Assembly (NCBI GenBank): GCA_024225445.1
Contig: JAAEMP010000258.1
Span: forward strand, 1 to 32,560
Length of the DNA stretch: 32,560 bases
Source of the DNA: Hyphomicrobiales bacterium
GTDB taxonomy: Bacteria > Pseudomonadota > Alphaproteobacteria > Rhizobiales > Rhizobiaceae
Direction of reading: 5' to 3'
Shown: piece after piece, positions 8,310 through 17,126 of the stretch
Position numbering within the stretch: position 1 is the stretch's first letter
Layout of the letters: every line of letters starts with the position of its first letter
Translations under genes and position numbers: made by a program
The notes under the pieces: generated by a model
What the model was told of the DNA's origin: nothing
The model's input: only the letters and a program-made list of their open reading frames with translations
Databases searched by the model: none

Positions 8310-8343
8310 GCCGCCGAAGTGTTCTTCAGGCGGCATTTTTTTT
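8310..8343 (+). terminator. trp attenuator (rho-independent terminator)
   Basis: GCCGCC (8310-8315) pairs with GGCGGC (8329-8334). An inner GAAG/CTTC pairing extends the stem and eight T residues follow (8336-8343). An alternative antiterminator is visible: GGTGGC at 8271-8276, overlapping the end of the leader peptide, can pair with GCCGCC through one G-U wobble. A ribosome stalled on the Trp codons around 8244-8258 would leave that segment free, while one that reaches the stop codon would cover it. The pairing scheme is inference from visible complementarity. Confidence 0.9.
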
Positions 8344-8391
8344 GCCGCATGCAAAAACCTGACGATGCTGGCAAAGGGAAAGGCAGGAAGC

Positions 8392-10572
8392 ATGGCTTCT
8401 GTAGACAAGAATTATGTAACCGATGGCGGTGTGGAAATCAGCCGGCACAGTGTCAGTGTTGATTATGAAACTGCTATCGATTCAATTCTGGACAGGGTTG
8501 ATCAATCGCGTGGCGCGGTGCTTTCGTCCAACTATGAATATCCGGGTCGTTATACACGTTGGGATACCGCAATTGTTGATCCACCTTTGGGTATTGAGGG
8601 GCGCGGGCGAAAAGTTGAAATAATTGCATATAATGCGCGCGGCAGGATTTTGCTTCCCGGTATTTACGCCTTTATCAACCGGCATGAACATTTGGCGAGT
8701 TGCGATTGTTTTGATGATCGAATCATACTGGAAATTGTCCCGCGCGTGCCAGTCGTCAGAGAAGAGGAGCGTTCCCGCTCGCCAACAGTTTTCAGCGTGG
8801 TGCGCGCAATTGTTGATCTGTTTCGAAGTGACGGGGATGAGAGTCTCGGGTTGTATGGGGCATTTGGATATGATCTGGCATTCCAGTTCGACAAGATTGA
8901 TTTCAAAATGCCACGACCGGAAAGCCAGCGTGATCTGGTGCTTTATCTACCCGATGAAATTCTTATTGTTGACCACCACCGCGCGATGGCATGGCATCAA
9001 CGATATGAATATAAAATTGATAGGGCAACAACACGGGGTATAGAACGCACCGGCTCTCATGCACCTTTTGCCGGCGGTGATGTTATTCCGCCAAGGGGGG
9101 ATCACAATCCGGGTGAATATGCAAAGAATGTTGAAAAGGCCAAACATAAATTTCGCTGTGGAGATTTGTTTGAAGTTGTGCCGGGGCAAATGTTTTTTGA
9201 ACGATGCACGACCAGTCCCTCCAAAATTTCGCGCAAACTCAAGGCCATGAATCCTTCTCCTTATTCGTTTTATTTTAATCTGGGTGATAATGAATTTCTG
9301 GTAGGCGCATCGCCGGAAATGTTTGTTCGGGTCACGGGTCGGCGTATTGAAACCTGCCCGATATCAGGCACGATCAAGCGGGGCCAGGATGCAATTGATG
9401 ATGCTGAACAAATTATCAAATTATTGAATTCAAAAAAGGATGAAGCTGAACTGACCATGTGTTCGGATGTGGATCGCAATGACAAGTCAAGGGTGTGTGA
9501 ACCGGGGTCGGTTCGCGTAATCGGGCGGCGTCAGATTGAGATGTATTCAAAGCTGATCCATACGGTTGATCATATTGAAGGACGGTTGCGTGAAAATATG
9601 GATGCCCTTGACGGGTTTTTGTCACACGCCTGGGCTGTGACGGTTACCGGAGCACCAAAGCTATGGGCTATGCGTTACATTGAGGAAAACGAGAAATCGC
9701 CACGTGTATGGTATGGTGGTGCGGTGGGAGCAGTTGGATTTAATGGTGACATGAATACCGGGTTGACGCTTCGCACCATTCGTATCAAGGACGGAATAGC
9801 CGAAGTGAGGGCTGGAGCAACTTTGCTGAATGATTCAAATCCTGATGAAGAGGAGGCAGAAACGGAGTTGAAAGCCTCAGCGATGCTGGCAGCCGTTCGT
9901 GAAGCTGGAAAAACAAATGAGATGGGTGTTGTCCGTGATGTTGCCAGGGTCGGTTTGGGGAAAAGAATTCTTCTGGTTGATCATGAGGATTCCTTTGTTC
10001 ACACGCTGGCAAACTATTTTCGACAAACCGGGGCAGAGGTCACTACATTGCGTTCACCAATTGCCGATAATTTGCTGGATGAAATGCAACCGGACCTGGT
10101 CGTGTTGTCACCGGGTCCGGGTACGCCATCGGATTTTGACTGTGTTTCAACTATTGCCAAGGTAAGGACACGGAAAATACCATTGTTTGGCGTATGTCTG
10201 GGCCTTCAGGCTATTGCTGTGGCGTTTGGTGGTGAATTACGCCAACTTGATATCCCGATGCATGGAAAACCCTCGCGTATATCAGTTGAAGAACCGGGAA
10301 TTGTGTTTTCCGGCCTGGATGATCAGGTGACGGTTGGCCGTTATCACTCGCTTTGCGCTGACAGTGATAAACTGCCGGGTGAATTCATGGTAACCGCGCG
10401 AAGCGATGATGGTGTGGTGATGGGAATTGAACATCGTAGTGAACCCGTTGCGGCAGTGCAGTTTCACCCCGAATCGATCATGTCGTTGAGTGCTGATGCA
10501 GGTATGCGGATGATTGAAAATGTCGTCGCCCACATGGCTAATACCAAAGGCTCTTCGGTATTACCCGGATAG
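8392..10572 (+). CDS. trpE(G): Anthranilate synthase, fused TrpE-TrpG
   Basis: Catalyses chorismate plus glutamine to anthranilate, the first committed step of tryptophan synthesis. The protein has 726 residues from ATG 8392, chosen because AGGA lies 6 bases upstream; the in-frame ATG at 8365 has no such site. The first ~500 residues are the chorismate-binding TrpE part, with motifs [21 protein letters not shown] and the C-terminal [13 protein letters not shown]. The last ~200 are a class I glutamine amidotransferase, with LSPGPGTP, nucleophile Cys602 in GVCLGLQ, and His692 and Glu694 in HPES. The fusion is typical of Rhizobiales. It is regulated by the leader and attenuator just upstream. 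Its 3' end overlaps the remnant of a convergent TRAP permease gene by 12 bases. Confidence 0.96.
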   Translation: MASVDKNYVTDGGVEISRHSVSVDYETAIDSILDRVDQSRGAVLSSNYEYPGRYTRWDTAIVDPPLGIEGRGRKVEIIAYNARGRILLPGIYAFINRHEHLASCDCFDDRIILEIVPRVPVVREEERSRSPTVFSVVRAIVDLFRSDGDESLGLYGAFGYDLAFQFDKIDFKMPRPESQRDLVLYLPDEILIVDHHRAMAWHQRYEYKIDRATTRGIERTGSHAPFAGGDVIPPRGDHNPGEYAKNVEKAKHKFRCGDLFEVVPGQMFFERCTTSPSKISRKLKAMNPSPYSFYFNLGDNEFLVGASPEMFVRVTGRRIETCPISGTIKRGQDAIDDAEQIIKLLNSKKDEAELTMCSDVDRNDKSRVCEPGSVRVIGRRQIEMYSKLIHTVDHIEGRLRENMDALDGFLSHAWAVTVTGAPKLWAMRYIEENEKSPRVWYGGAVGAVGFNGDMNTGLTLRTIRIKDGIAEVRAGATLLNDSNPDEEEAETELKASAMLAAVREAGKTNEMGVVRDVARVGLGKRILLVDHEDSFVHTLANYFRQTGAEVTTLRSPIADNLLDEMQPDLVVLSPGPGTPSDFDCVSTIAKVRTRKIPLFGVCLGLQAIAVAFGGELRQLDIPMHGKPSRISVEEPGIVFSGLDDQVTVGRYHSLCADSDKLPGEFMVTARSDDGVVMGIEHRSEPVAAVQFHPESIMSLSADAGMRMIENVVAHMANTKGSSVLPG

Positions 10573-10743
10573 TGTATTTGGTAACCACAGTGTCAGCGTT
10601 GGATACTCAACCAGGATTGCCACACGGGTAATTTCAGCGGCAAAGAATGGTATAACACCGATGAAAGTTTCTCGCATCGGTCCAATTTTTGGCATTGCGG
10701 AAATTACCAATACGCTCATGCCAACCGGTGGCGAACCTGCATG
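10561..10743 (-). pseudogene. 3' remnant of a TRAP transporter large permease (DctM type)
   Basis: The minus strand reads about 60 codons that match the conserved C-terminus of TRAP-type large permeases: a PPVGMSVLVIS segment, then GVIPFFAAEITRVAILV and the diagnostic PTLTLWLP just before the stop (complement of 10561-10563). A full DctM has over 400 residues, so more than 85% is missing. The open frame runs on into the inverted-repeat end of element R1 copy 2 at 10744, which is where the homology stops. I see no matching fragment beyond the element. The simplest reading is a gene truncated by insertion or by rearrangement at the element. Confidence 0.75.
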
Positions 10744-10892
10744 ATATAGCAGAACACTTTTATTTTGATTCAGTCTGATTTTTTTGCTCACGGCTATTCG
10801 GGCTTGCGCCCGGCCTCCGCGAGGGCGGCGCACCGGCACCGGTCGCTTTTCGCTCCTGATTGCAGAATCATTTTAAAGGTGTTCTGCTATAT
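10744..10892 (+). repeat. Structured intergenic repeat R1, copy 2, with terminal inverted repeats
   Basis: The core (10788-10892) matches 8042-8145, including the hairpin CGGGC-TTGC-GCCCG and the stem ACCGG-CA-CCGGT. In this copy the ends are visible: ATATAGCAGAACAC at 10744-10757 is the exact reverse complement of GTGTTCTGCTATAT at 10879-10892. The unit is then about 149 bases with 14-base perfect terminal repeats and no coding capacity, which suits a MITE-like or mosaic palindromic element. Its left end abuts the truncated DctM reading frame. Confidence 0.85.
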
Positions 10893-10993
10893 TGGACGCG
10901 ACACGCTTTAGATGGCAAAGCTAACCTGTCTGGAAGCTGCGGAATAAATTCCACAACTATAACCAGCGTTCAACAGATCGCTCCTGTTATTAT

Positions 10994-11575
10994 CTATTTT
11001 CCGACTTTGGAACGAATTCTGGATATCACCAGACCCTGAACTTGTGGACTTTTATCGATGCCTACATGGTCGACACCATATCTGGAAACGTCGATATTTC
11101 GGATGCTGCCGCTAAAGCCGCGCCCACGGCGATAATACTGGCCAGACGGAATTTTGTAATTGACGACCTGTTTGACATTGGGTCCAAAACTTGCTGGTGT
11201 GGAAAAACCCGGATCAAGTCCAATGACAAGTCCAACTTTTACGCCTTTTTTCCCAAGTGCGTTGGCAAAATTTGGCGCATCAACACCGCCAAGTGAATGA
11301 CCAACGATGATGATGGGGTAAGATACTTTGCCTCGTTTGCTTCGGCTGATGATGTTTTGGGCCAGGCCTTTCCAGTCACCATTTGAATGAGAGCTGGCGC
11401 GAATGCCATATCTTTTCAGTCTTGCCGTCATCTCATTCATTCCAGCCGAAAATACATTCATAAATCCACGGATCATGTAAACTTCTTCCGCGGCTACCGG
11501 AGACGCAGCTATTGTTGTGGTGCCAAGAACCGCTGCAATCAATGAGTTTCTAATGGTGGAATTAACGGGGCGCAT
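10994..11575 (-). CDS. Small secreted serine hydrolase (alpha/beta hydrolase fold)
   Basis: A 193-residue protein when started at the ATG whose complement is 11573-11575, which has AAAGG 7 bases upstream; an in-frame ATG seven codons earlier is less favoured. Residues 1-29 form a Sec signal peptide ending near SPVAA. The mature part carries the nucleophile elbow GHSLGG (Ser94), a following Asp121 in LDPG and His170 in VDHVGID, giving a plausible Ser-Asp-His triad. It is therefore probably a periplasmic lipase, esterase or thioesterase-like enzyme. The substrate is unknown, and at under 200 residues it is a compact version of the fold. It stands alone, convergent to trpE(G) and separated from leuA by about 480 bases. 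Confidence 0.8.
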   Translation of the reverse strand: MRPVNSTIRNSLIAAVLGTTTIAASPVAAEEVYMIRGFMNVFSAGMNEMTARLKRYGIRASSHSNGDWKGLAQNIISRSKRGKVSYPIIIVGHSLGGVDAPNFANALGKKGVKVGLVIGLDPGFSTPASFGPNVKQVVNYKIPSGQYYRRGRGFSGSIRNIDVSRYGVDHVGIDKSPQVQGLVISRIRSKVGK

Positions 11576-11589
11576 ATTTGTACCTTTAA

Positions 11590-11925
11590 CAAACAATATT
11601 TTACCGGATTCCCGATCCTGGTGAAAATTTCGGCGATATTACTGATTTTCTGTCATTATACAATTCATTTTGGCCTGCAAACCATGTTTATACGAATTTT
11701 GCTCAGCGTTTTGAGTTGGACACCGGAGAAGAAACACACCAGGACAAAATTGCTGGAATTGAAATGGAAACCATCCGGATTTTTCACCTTGCATCGGGAA
11801 TCTGTCTGCATTAGGTTGGACCACATGCATACTGCGTCGCAAATATTGAGCCTGATGCTCGCAATATTCCTAGAACCAGCTCTCGTTCTAGCAAGGTATC
11901 TTATTGGCGATCGTCGGACTCATAA
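11590..11925 (+). pseudogene. Unrecognised coding-like frame with an internal amber codon
   Basis: In the 480-base gap before leuA one plus-strand frame is open from 11590 to the TAA at 11923-11925 except for a TAG at 11812-11814. Its composition on both sides of the TAG looks protein-like: an acidic/aromatic N-part with FAQRFELDTGEETHQDKIAG, and a C-part with YCVANIEPDARNI. There is no ATG start before the middle of the frame and no ribosome binding site. I do not recognise a family. It may be the remnant of a gene cut at its 5' end, or a chance open frame. Confidence 0.3.
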
Positions 11926-12055
11926 GTAAAGGGCGCCTGGCGATCGATCAGCACCGCTTTGGAGCGCAGTCCTTTTCCAAAACAAATTATTTACCAAATT
12001 TACCTAGATTCCAAATTGATGGTGAATGCCTGATTTTCGATTCTGGTATCAATAA

Positions 12056-13762
12056 ATGAGCGATAAAATGTCAACAAATATGCAAGACGCTGCAATTAAA
12101 TACGTCCCCTACCAGCAGGTCGGATTGAATGATCGAACCTGGCCATCGAAAGTAATAAGCGAGGCTCCAATCTGGTGTTCGGTGGATTTGCGTGATGGAA
12201 ATCAGGCACTGATAAATCCAATGGGGCAGGATCGCAAATCCCGGATGATGAAACTGCTCCTGGATATGGGATTTAAGGAGATTGAAATCGGATTTCCTTC
12301 TGCTTCCCAGACAGATTTTGATTTTGCGCGCTGGTGTGTGGAAACAGGGCCGGATGGCAATGGCGCACCCGATGACGTGTCATTGCAAGTCCTGGTGCAA
12401 TGCCGCCCGGAACTGATTAAGCGCACCTTTGAAGCGCTTGAAGGGGCAAAAAATCCAATAGTACATTTCTACAACTCGACATCAGAATTGCAGAGACGGG
12501 TGGTGTTTGGCAAGGACAGGGATGGTATCAAGCAAATTGCCGTGGATGCCGCCAAGATGGTGCGCGACATGGCTGAAAAAGCCGGTGGTGGGTACCGGTT
12601 TGAGTATTCTCCGGAGAGTTTTACAGGTACCGAGTTGGAGTTTTCTCTCGAGGTGTGCAACGCGGTTTGCGAAATCATCAAGCCATCTGGCGATAACAAA
12701 CTGATTTTTAACCTCCCTGCCACGGTGGAAATGTCTACGCCGAATATCTATGCGGACCAGATTGAATGGATGAGTCGCAATCTGGATAATCGGGAAAATA
12801 TTATCCTTTCTCTGCATCCCCATAATGATCGCGGTACCGGAATTGCTGCTACAGAACTTGCCCTGTTGGCCGGTGCAGACCGTGTGGAGGGGACATTGTT
12901 TGGCAATGGGGAACGAACCGGTAATGTGGACATTGTCACTTTGGCACTGAATATGTTTACCCAGGGGGTGGATCCAAAGCTGGATTGCTCGGATATTGTG
13001 CGGATGAAAGAGGTTTATGAATATGCCAATGAACTGAAAATCCCCGAGCGTCATCCCTATGTCGGCGAACTGGTTTATACGGCATTTTCCGGTTCCCATC
13101 AGGACGCCATCAACAAAGGCATGAAGGCGTTGAAAAAATCCAATACGCCTACCTGGGAAGTTCCCTATTTGCCGATCGACCCAGAGGATGTAGGGCGCAG
13201 TTATGAGGCGATTATTCGTATCAATTCTCAAAGTGGTAAAGGTGGTATTGCCTATGTAATGGAAGAGGATTATGGACTGAGTCTGCCGCGAAACCTGCAA
13301 ATAGAAATGCGCGAAGAAGTCCAGCGCATAACTGATAAGGAAGGCGTCGAATTACCTGCATCACGTATTTATGATCGTTTTCTTGAAGCTTATGTCAACC
13401 AGCCCGGTGGAAGGTTCAAATTTCTGGATCATCATACCTATCCCGATGTTGATAACGCGGGAGTACGGATCCTTGAGGCCAAAGTGATGGATAATGGCAA
13501 CGAGACTATTGTTGAAGGTTCAGGTACCGGGCCGATAGATGGTTTTCTTGATGCATTAAACAAACATCTGAATTTGGATATCCAGGTGCTTGATTATTCT
13601 GAACATACGCTTCGGCCGGGGGCAGATGCATCGGCGATTTGTTATGTGGAAGTGGAGAGCGAAGGTAAGCGTATTTTTGGTGTCGGTATCAACAAGAATA
13701 TCGTTGCTGCATCGCTTGAAGCACTGGTTTCGGCAGTAAACCGGACTTTGAAAAACGTCTGA
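12056..13762 (+). CDS. leuA: 2-isopropylmalate synthase
   Basis: Condenses acetyl-CoA with 2-oxoisovalerate in the first step of leucine synthesis. The protein has 568 residues, the long bacterial form with a C-terminal leucine-sensing regulatory domain. The TIM barrel carries the metal/substrate motif DLRDGNQAL (about residues 44-52), GFKEIEIGFPSASQTDFDF, the HPHND metal site and the glycine-rich GTLFGNGERTGNVD. The C-terminal ~150 residues hold the regulatory fold (GSGTGPIDGFLDAL onward). The start at 12056 has a poor ribosome binding site; ATG 12068 is an alternative that would lose only four residues. I see no Leu-rich leader peptide in the 480 bases upstream. Confidence 0.96.
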   Translation: MSDKMSTNMQDAAIKYVPYQQVGLNDRTWPSKVISEAPIWCSVDLRDGNQALINPMGQDRKSRMMKLLLDMGFKEIEIGFPSASQTDFDFARWCVETGPDGNGAPDDVSLQVLVQCRPELIKRTFEALEGAKNPIVHFYNSTSELQRRVVFGKDRDGIKQIAVDAAKMVRDMAEKAGGGYRFEYSPESFTGTELEFSLEVCNAVCEIIKPSGDNKLIFNLPATVEMSTPNIYADQIEWMSRNLDNRENIILSLHPHNDRGTGIAATELALLAGADRVEGTLFGNGERTGNVDIVTLALNMFTQGVDPKLDCSDIVRMKEVYEYANELKIPERHPYVGELVYTAFSGSHQDAINKGMKALKKSNTPTWEVPYLPIDPEDVGRSYEAIIRINSQSGKGGIAYVMEEDYGLSLPRNLQIEMREEVQRITDKEGVELPASRIYDRFLEAYVNQPGGRFKFLDHHTYPDVDNAGVRILEAKVMDNGNETIVEGSGTGPIDGFLDALNKHLNLDIQVLDYSEHTLRPGADASAICYVEVESEGKRIFGVGINKNIVAASLEALVSAVNRTLKNV

Positions 13763-13810
13763 GGGATGTTGAAACCGGTTCACGCTGAATTTGTCAAATA
13801 AAAATTGCTG

Positions 13811-13841
13811 TTGGCCTGGTTTGTTGAAACCGGGCCAATTT
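13811..13841 (+). terminator. Terminator-like hairpin after leuA
   Basis: TTGGCCTGGTTT (13811-13822) pairs with AAACCGGGCCAA (13827-13838) over 12 positions with one G-T wobble, around the loop GTTG. Only three T residues follow, so it is a strong hairpin with a weak tract. It lies 48 bases after the leuA stop and probably separates leuA from the transpeptidase gene. Confidence 0.65.
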
Positions 13842-13975
13842 GCGTTCTGGCTATTAACAAGTAACAGACCCGGGATAAACTTTCTGCGATTAGCTTATTT
13901 GCAATCTTGTTATCACTGCAATTGTCGGCTATCTCAATTTGTGCAGTTTGTATTTTATGAATTTCCCTGCTTGCC

Positions 13976-15316
13976 ATGGATTTAATTACCATTATGTACC
14001 CCATCAAGATAATTGTAGTTTTTTTTATGGCCTCAATTTGTGGTATTTCTGCCAGTAATGGGGCGAATGTAACCGAGTTGCTTGAAGGCCAGGCTTTCAA
14101 GTGGCAATCAAATATTGTCAATTTGGGACCTCTGCGAAAATTCTACAAATCACGGCGCGGCAGTCGTGTGTGGACAGATGATGATGGCTTGAATGAGCGA
14201 GGAAAAGAGCTGATTGAGTTGATATCGAAAGCTGGTGAAGACGGATTAATCACCGGTGATTATATTGGGAAGTTCCCCAAGGAGCTGAAAACTGAAGAAT
14301 TGGCGGAAATTGAACTTTACTTGTCTCAGGCATTCTGGAAATTTGGTCGCGATCTTTATGCCGGACGAACTACGCCATCGGTCAGTGCTCCCGATATTGT
14401 GATATCACGCAAAAGATATGATATTACCGGATGGTTATCAAAAGCCGGCAGAAGAGGCCCGGCAGTAGTTTTTGATTTCCTGCGACCACCGCACGAACAA
14501 TATGTTGCCTTGCGCAAGAAACTGGCAAAAACAAAGAACAGAAGAAAAGCCAGAAAAATTATTGTCAATATGGAACGTTGGCGCTGGTTGCCAAGGGACA
14601 TGGGTCGTCGCCATGTATTGGTCAATCAGGCTGCTTATGAAATGTATATTCGGAAAAACGATACAATTGTTGACCGGCGTAAAGTGGTTATCGGCAAGCC
14701 CCATCATAAAACGCCGATGTTTTCGCATGTTATCAAATATGCAGAATTCAATCCGACATGGACAGTTTCACGCTCAATTGCCGGTGAAGAGTTTTTGCCT
14801 AGATTGCGGCGTAACTCCCGGTATCTGGAGAAGCGGAATTACAAAATCTATTCCAGCTGGGAAGAAGATGCTGAAGAACTGGATGTAAAATCGGTTAATT
14901 GGCACAAGGTTAGCGGCAGGGATTTTCCCTACCGGATTGTTCAGTCTCCTGGCAAGAAAAATGCTTTGGGTAAGGTGAAGTTCATGTTTCCGAACCGTTT
15001 CGAGATTTATCTGCACGATACACCGTCAAAAAGATTGTTTGAAAGATCTTCAAGGGCTTATTCGCACGGTTGCATAAGAATCGAAAAACCACTTGAATTT
15101 GCCACCAAGCTTTTTAAATCCCAACGTTTGAGCAAAAGCAAAATTACCAAGATACTGGCAAATGAAAACACGACTATCGTGAAGATGAGAAAATCAGTGC
15201 CTATCCATTTGACCTATTTTACATTGTGGGTTGAAAAAAATGGCAAGTTGAAGAGTTACAAAGATATCTATAAACGCGACCAGCTTGTAGGCAGGATACT
15301 GTTCAGCGGTGCATGA
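13976..15316 (+). CDS. L,D-transpeptidase (YcbB/ErfK type) lacking the peptidoglycan-binding module
   Basis: A 446-residue envelope enzyme that would cross-link peptidoglycan peptides or attach proteins to them. It starts with a hydrophobic signal (about residues 7-25). A helical scaffold domain (about 40-180) follows, then the YcbB-family signature NMERWRWLP, and then the YkuD catalytic domain with FNPTWTVSRSIA, ALGKVKFMFPN, YLHDTPS and the active site SHGCIRI (His364, Cys366). YcbB-type proteins usually carry a PG-binding repeat domain between the scaffold and NMERWRWLP. Here only a short basic linker (around KTKNRRKARK) lies there. The start is uncertain: ATG 13976 and ATG 13991 are both possible and neither has a clear ribosome binding site. 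Confidence 0.9.
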   Translation: MDLITIMYPIKIIVVFFMASICGISASNGANVTELLEGQAFKWQSNIVNLGPLRKFYKSRRGSRVWTDDDGLNERGKELIELISKAGEDGLITGDYIGKFPKELKTEELAEIELYLSQAFWKFGRDLYAGRTTPSVSAPDIVISRKRYDITGWLSKAGRRGPAVVFDFLRPPHEQYVALRKKLAKTKNRRKARKIIVNMERWRWLPRDMGRRHVLVNQAAYEMYIRKNDTIVDRRKVVIGKPHHKTPMFSHVIKYAEFNPTWTVSRSIAGEEFLPRLRRNSRYLEKRNYKIYSSWEEDAEELDVKSVNWHKVSGRDFPYRIVQSPGKKNALGKVKFMFPNRFEIYLHDTPSKRLFERSSRAYSHGCIRIEKPLEFATKLFKSQRLSKSKITKILANENTTIVKMRKSVPIHLTYFTLWVEKNGKLKSYKDIYKRDQLVGRILFSGA

Positions 15317-15527
15317 GGGCTGACCCGCAACCCCGGCGGTTATCTTGGATATTTGATCTGGCAATATCTGACTTCAGATTTACCATCCTGGGACAAATTG
15401 CGCACAGATAATGATTTTCGCCTTAAAATTTGTTAATGGAAGATTAACAGTGTCTGTACGGTTTGTTTGTTTGGCGCTACATTCTGCTGGATCAAAGCCC
15501 AGATGAAGAAATACAAGGGAAAATCCC

Positions 15528-16136
15528 ATGGCAAGAAACAATGAGTTTGACGCGAAGGAAATTGAGGCGAAGGTTCTGGATCTGTCCAAATCCATGGAGC
15601 GCATGAAATCTCAACATGCTGATCGTGACGATGTGGTCGTGGAATTAAACCAGTCTCAATTGACCAGACTGGAACTCCTGGCTCGTGACCTGCAACCGCT
15701 ATTCGATCAGGTGCCTGACGAAAACGACCAGTTTGAATTTGCCCTGACAAAGGGTGAAACTCCCAGGCTGTGGATTGATATGACTGCCCATGTTCGTATG
15801 GGTGCATTGCCGCATCAGTATGAACTGGTCAAAGACACTCGAATGGGCCGTGCAATCCTGGCTGCCACCACCGACAAAGAGCGGATCGGGCAAGTGGTCA
15901 CAGATTATGTTGCAGACAAGATTCTGGAGCGCGAAAGGCTGATTGAAGGCGAATGGGTTGCCATGAGCGGTTACGATTTTGATGATGTTATGGAGAATGG
16001 CGGCAGCGAGCCTAAAATTCAGATCAAGCGTAGTGCATGGCGGGCATTTGTGTGGTTTTGGGTTGGCGTAATTATTGGTGTTGGTTCTTTATTTCTTTGG
16101 GCATGGTACGGACAGTTACCCACTTTCCTACAATAG
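15528..16136 (+). CDS. Conserved hypothetical protein with a C-terminal membrane anchor
   Basis: A 202-residue protein starting at ATG 15528 with AAGGGA about 9 bases upstream. The N-terminal 60 residues are charged helix (DAKEIEAKVLDLSKSMERM). A central region (about 65-150) has mixed strands and helices. A single transmembrane helix near 168-190 (FVWFWVGVIIGVGSLFLWAW) sits at the C-terminus, so the bulk would be cytoplasmic. It resembles hypothetical proteins I remember from rhizobial genomes, with no known function. Its last 9 bases overlap the end of the convergent metallophosphoesterase gene. Confidence 0.82.
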   Translation: MARNNEFDAKEIEAKVLDLSKSMERMKSQHADRDDVVVELNQSQLTRLELLARDLQPLFDQVPDENDQFEFALTKGETPRLWIDMTAHVRMGALPHQYELVKDTRMGRAILAATTDKERIGQVVTDYVADKILERERLIEGEWVAMSGYDFDDVMENGGSEPKIQIKRSAWRAFVWFWVGVIIGVGSLFLWAWYGQLPTFLQ

Positions 16137-17048
16137 TTTTGTTTCACCCAACTGCACAATTTTTCGATTTTGATCCCGGTAGCCAAACTTGCTTTGGCTG
16201 ATTTCCCATCGGTCATTTTCTGTTTCAATTTCAAACCAGTTATATTGGGCTGGTGGTTTTCGTCCGCCCATTTCCTGACCGCCGGCGGGGACGCAAATGA
16301 CAGGTACAGGTTTGTCGGGGCCATCAATGCGGGCGGAGGTGTCAAGATGGGTATGGCCATGCAAAACCAGTTCAGCACCGGATTTGCCTAAAACATCGCG
16401 GAACAGATGATCACCGATCAAGCGCTTGGATGAAGTCGTGGCATTGGCGAAGGGCGGGTGATGGATAAGAATTACCCGGCAGTTTTTCCGTTCCTGATGC
16501 AGCAGTTTTTCCATTTGTTCCGCCTGGGCCTGGTCAAATGAGCCTGTTGCATCAAATGGCCTGGTTGGTACGGCGGTGTTGACCAGGATCAGCGAACAGG
16601 GTCCGCGCCGACGCAATAAAGGGAAACTGGCGTAATTCTTGACAGGCTTTTTATCGTCGCCAATAAGATAATCCTGCCAGGATTTGATCGCCACCTCGAG
16701 CAATCCTTTGACATAGGCATCGTGATTGCCGCAGATTATCGATATGTCTTTACCGTTTCCCAGCCAGTTGAGCCAGTTTCTGGCCTGTTCAATTTCTTCA
16801 TGAAGAGACAGGTTGACTAAATCACCGGTAATCACCACATGGTCGGGACTGGCCGAGCGCATATGTGTTACCAGGCCGTTCAACACATCCGGTGAAAACT
16901 CTTTTGCCCGTTTTCTTTGCCAGTTAATATAACCAGTTAGACGTTTGGACAGCAGCCTTGTCCAGCTGACTTTTGGCATTGGACCAAGATGTATATCGGA
17001 TATGTGGGCGAGGCGAAACATGTTATTGTCTGGGCGATAATTATTCAT
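16128..17048 (-). CDS. Calcineurin-like metallophosphoesterase
   Basis: A 306-residue two-metal phosphoesterase. All five signature blocks are present in order: HISDIHLG (near residue 15), GDLVN, GNHD, HHPP and GHTH. The enzyme should hydrolyse a phosphomonoester or phosphodiester such as a cyclic nucleotide or a lipid A precursor. The blocks do not decide the substrate, and the family label CpdA-like would be a guess. No signal peptide is seen. The first ATG (17048) is kept; an in-frame ATG eight codons later also precedes the first motif. It is divergent from the nudix gene across a 78-base gap that must hold both promoters. Confidence 0.9.
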   Translation of the reverse strand: MNNYRPDNNMFRLAHISDIHLGPMPKVSWTRLLSKRLTGYINWQRKRAKEFSPDVLNGLVTHMRSASPDHVVITGDLVNLSLHEEIEQARNWLNWLGNGKDISIICGNHDAYVKGLLEVAIKSWQDYLIGDDKKPVKNYASFPLLRRRGPCSLILVNTAVPTRPFDATGSFDQAQAEQMEKLLHQERKNCRVILIHHPPFANATTSSKRLIGDHLFRDVLGKSGAELVLHGHTHLDTSARIDGPDKPVPVICVPAGGQEMGGRKPPAQYNWFEIETENDRWEISQSKFGYRDQNRKIVQLGETKLL

Positions 17049-17126
17049 AATTGAAATTCAGGAATTCATTTCCACCGACTTTCATAACGCAATGAAGTTT
17101 GTGAGACAAGATAAAGGAATTTGGCT

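Noticed and set aside
11621-11929. 102-codon plus-strand ORF upstream of leuA
   Set aside because: The other plus-strand frame in the same place has a more protein-like composition despite its TAG; this one lacks a ribosome binding site.
12001-12055. Leucine attenuator in front of leuA
   Set aside because: No short ORF with a Leu codon run and no terminator hairpin were found upstream.
12482-13300. Minus-strand 272-codon ORF inside leuA
   Set aside because: Fully antisense to a clearly recognised leuA.
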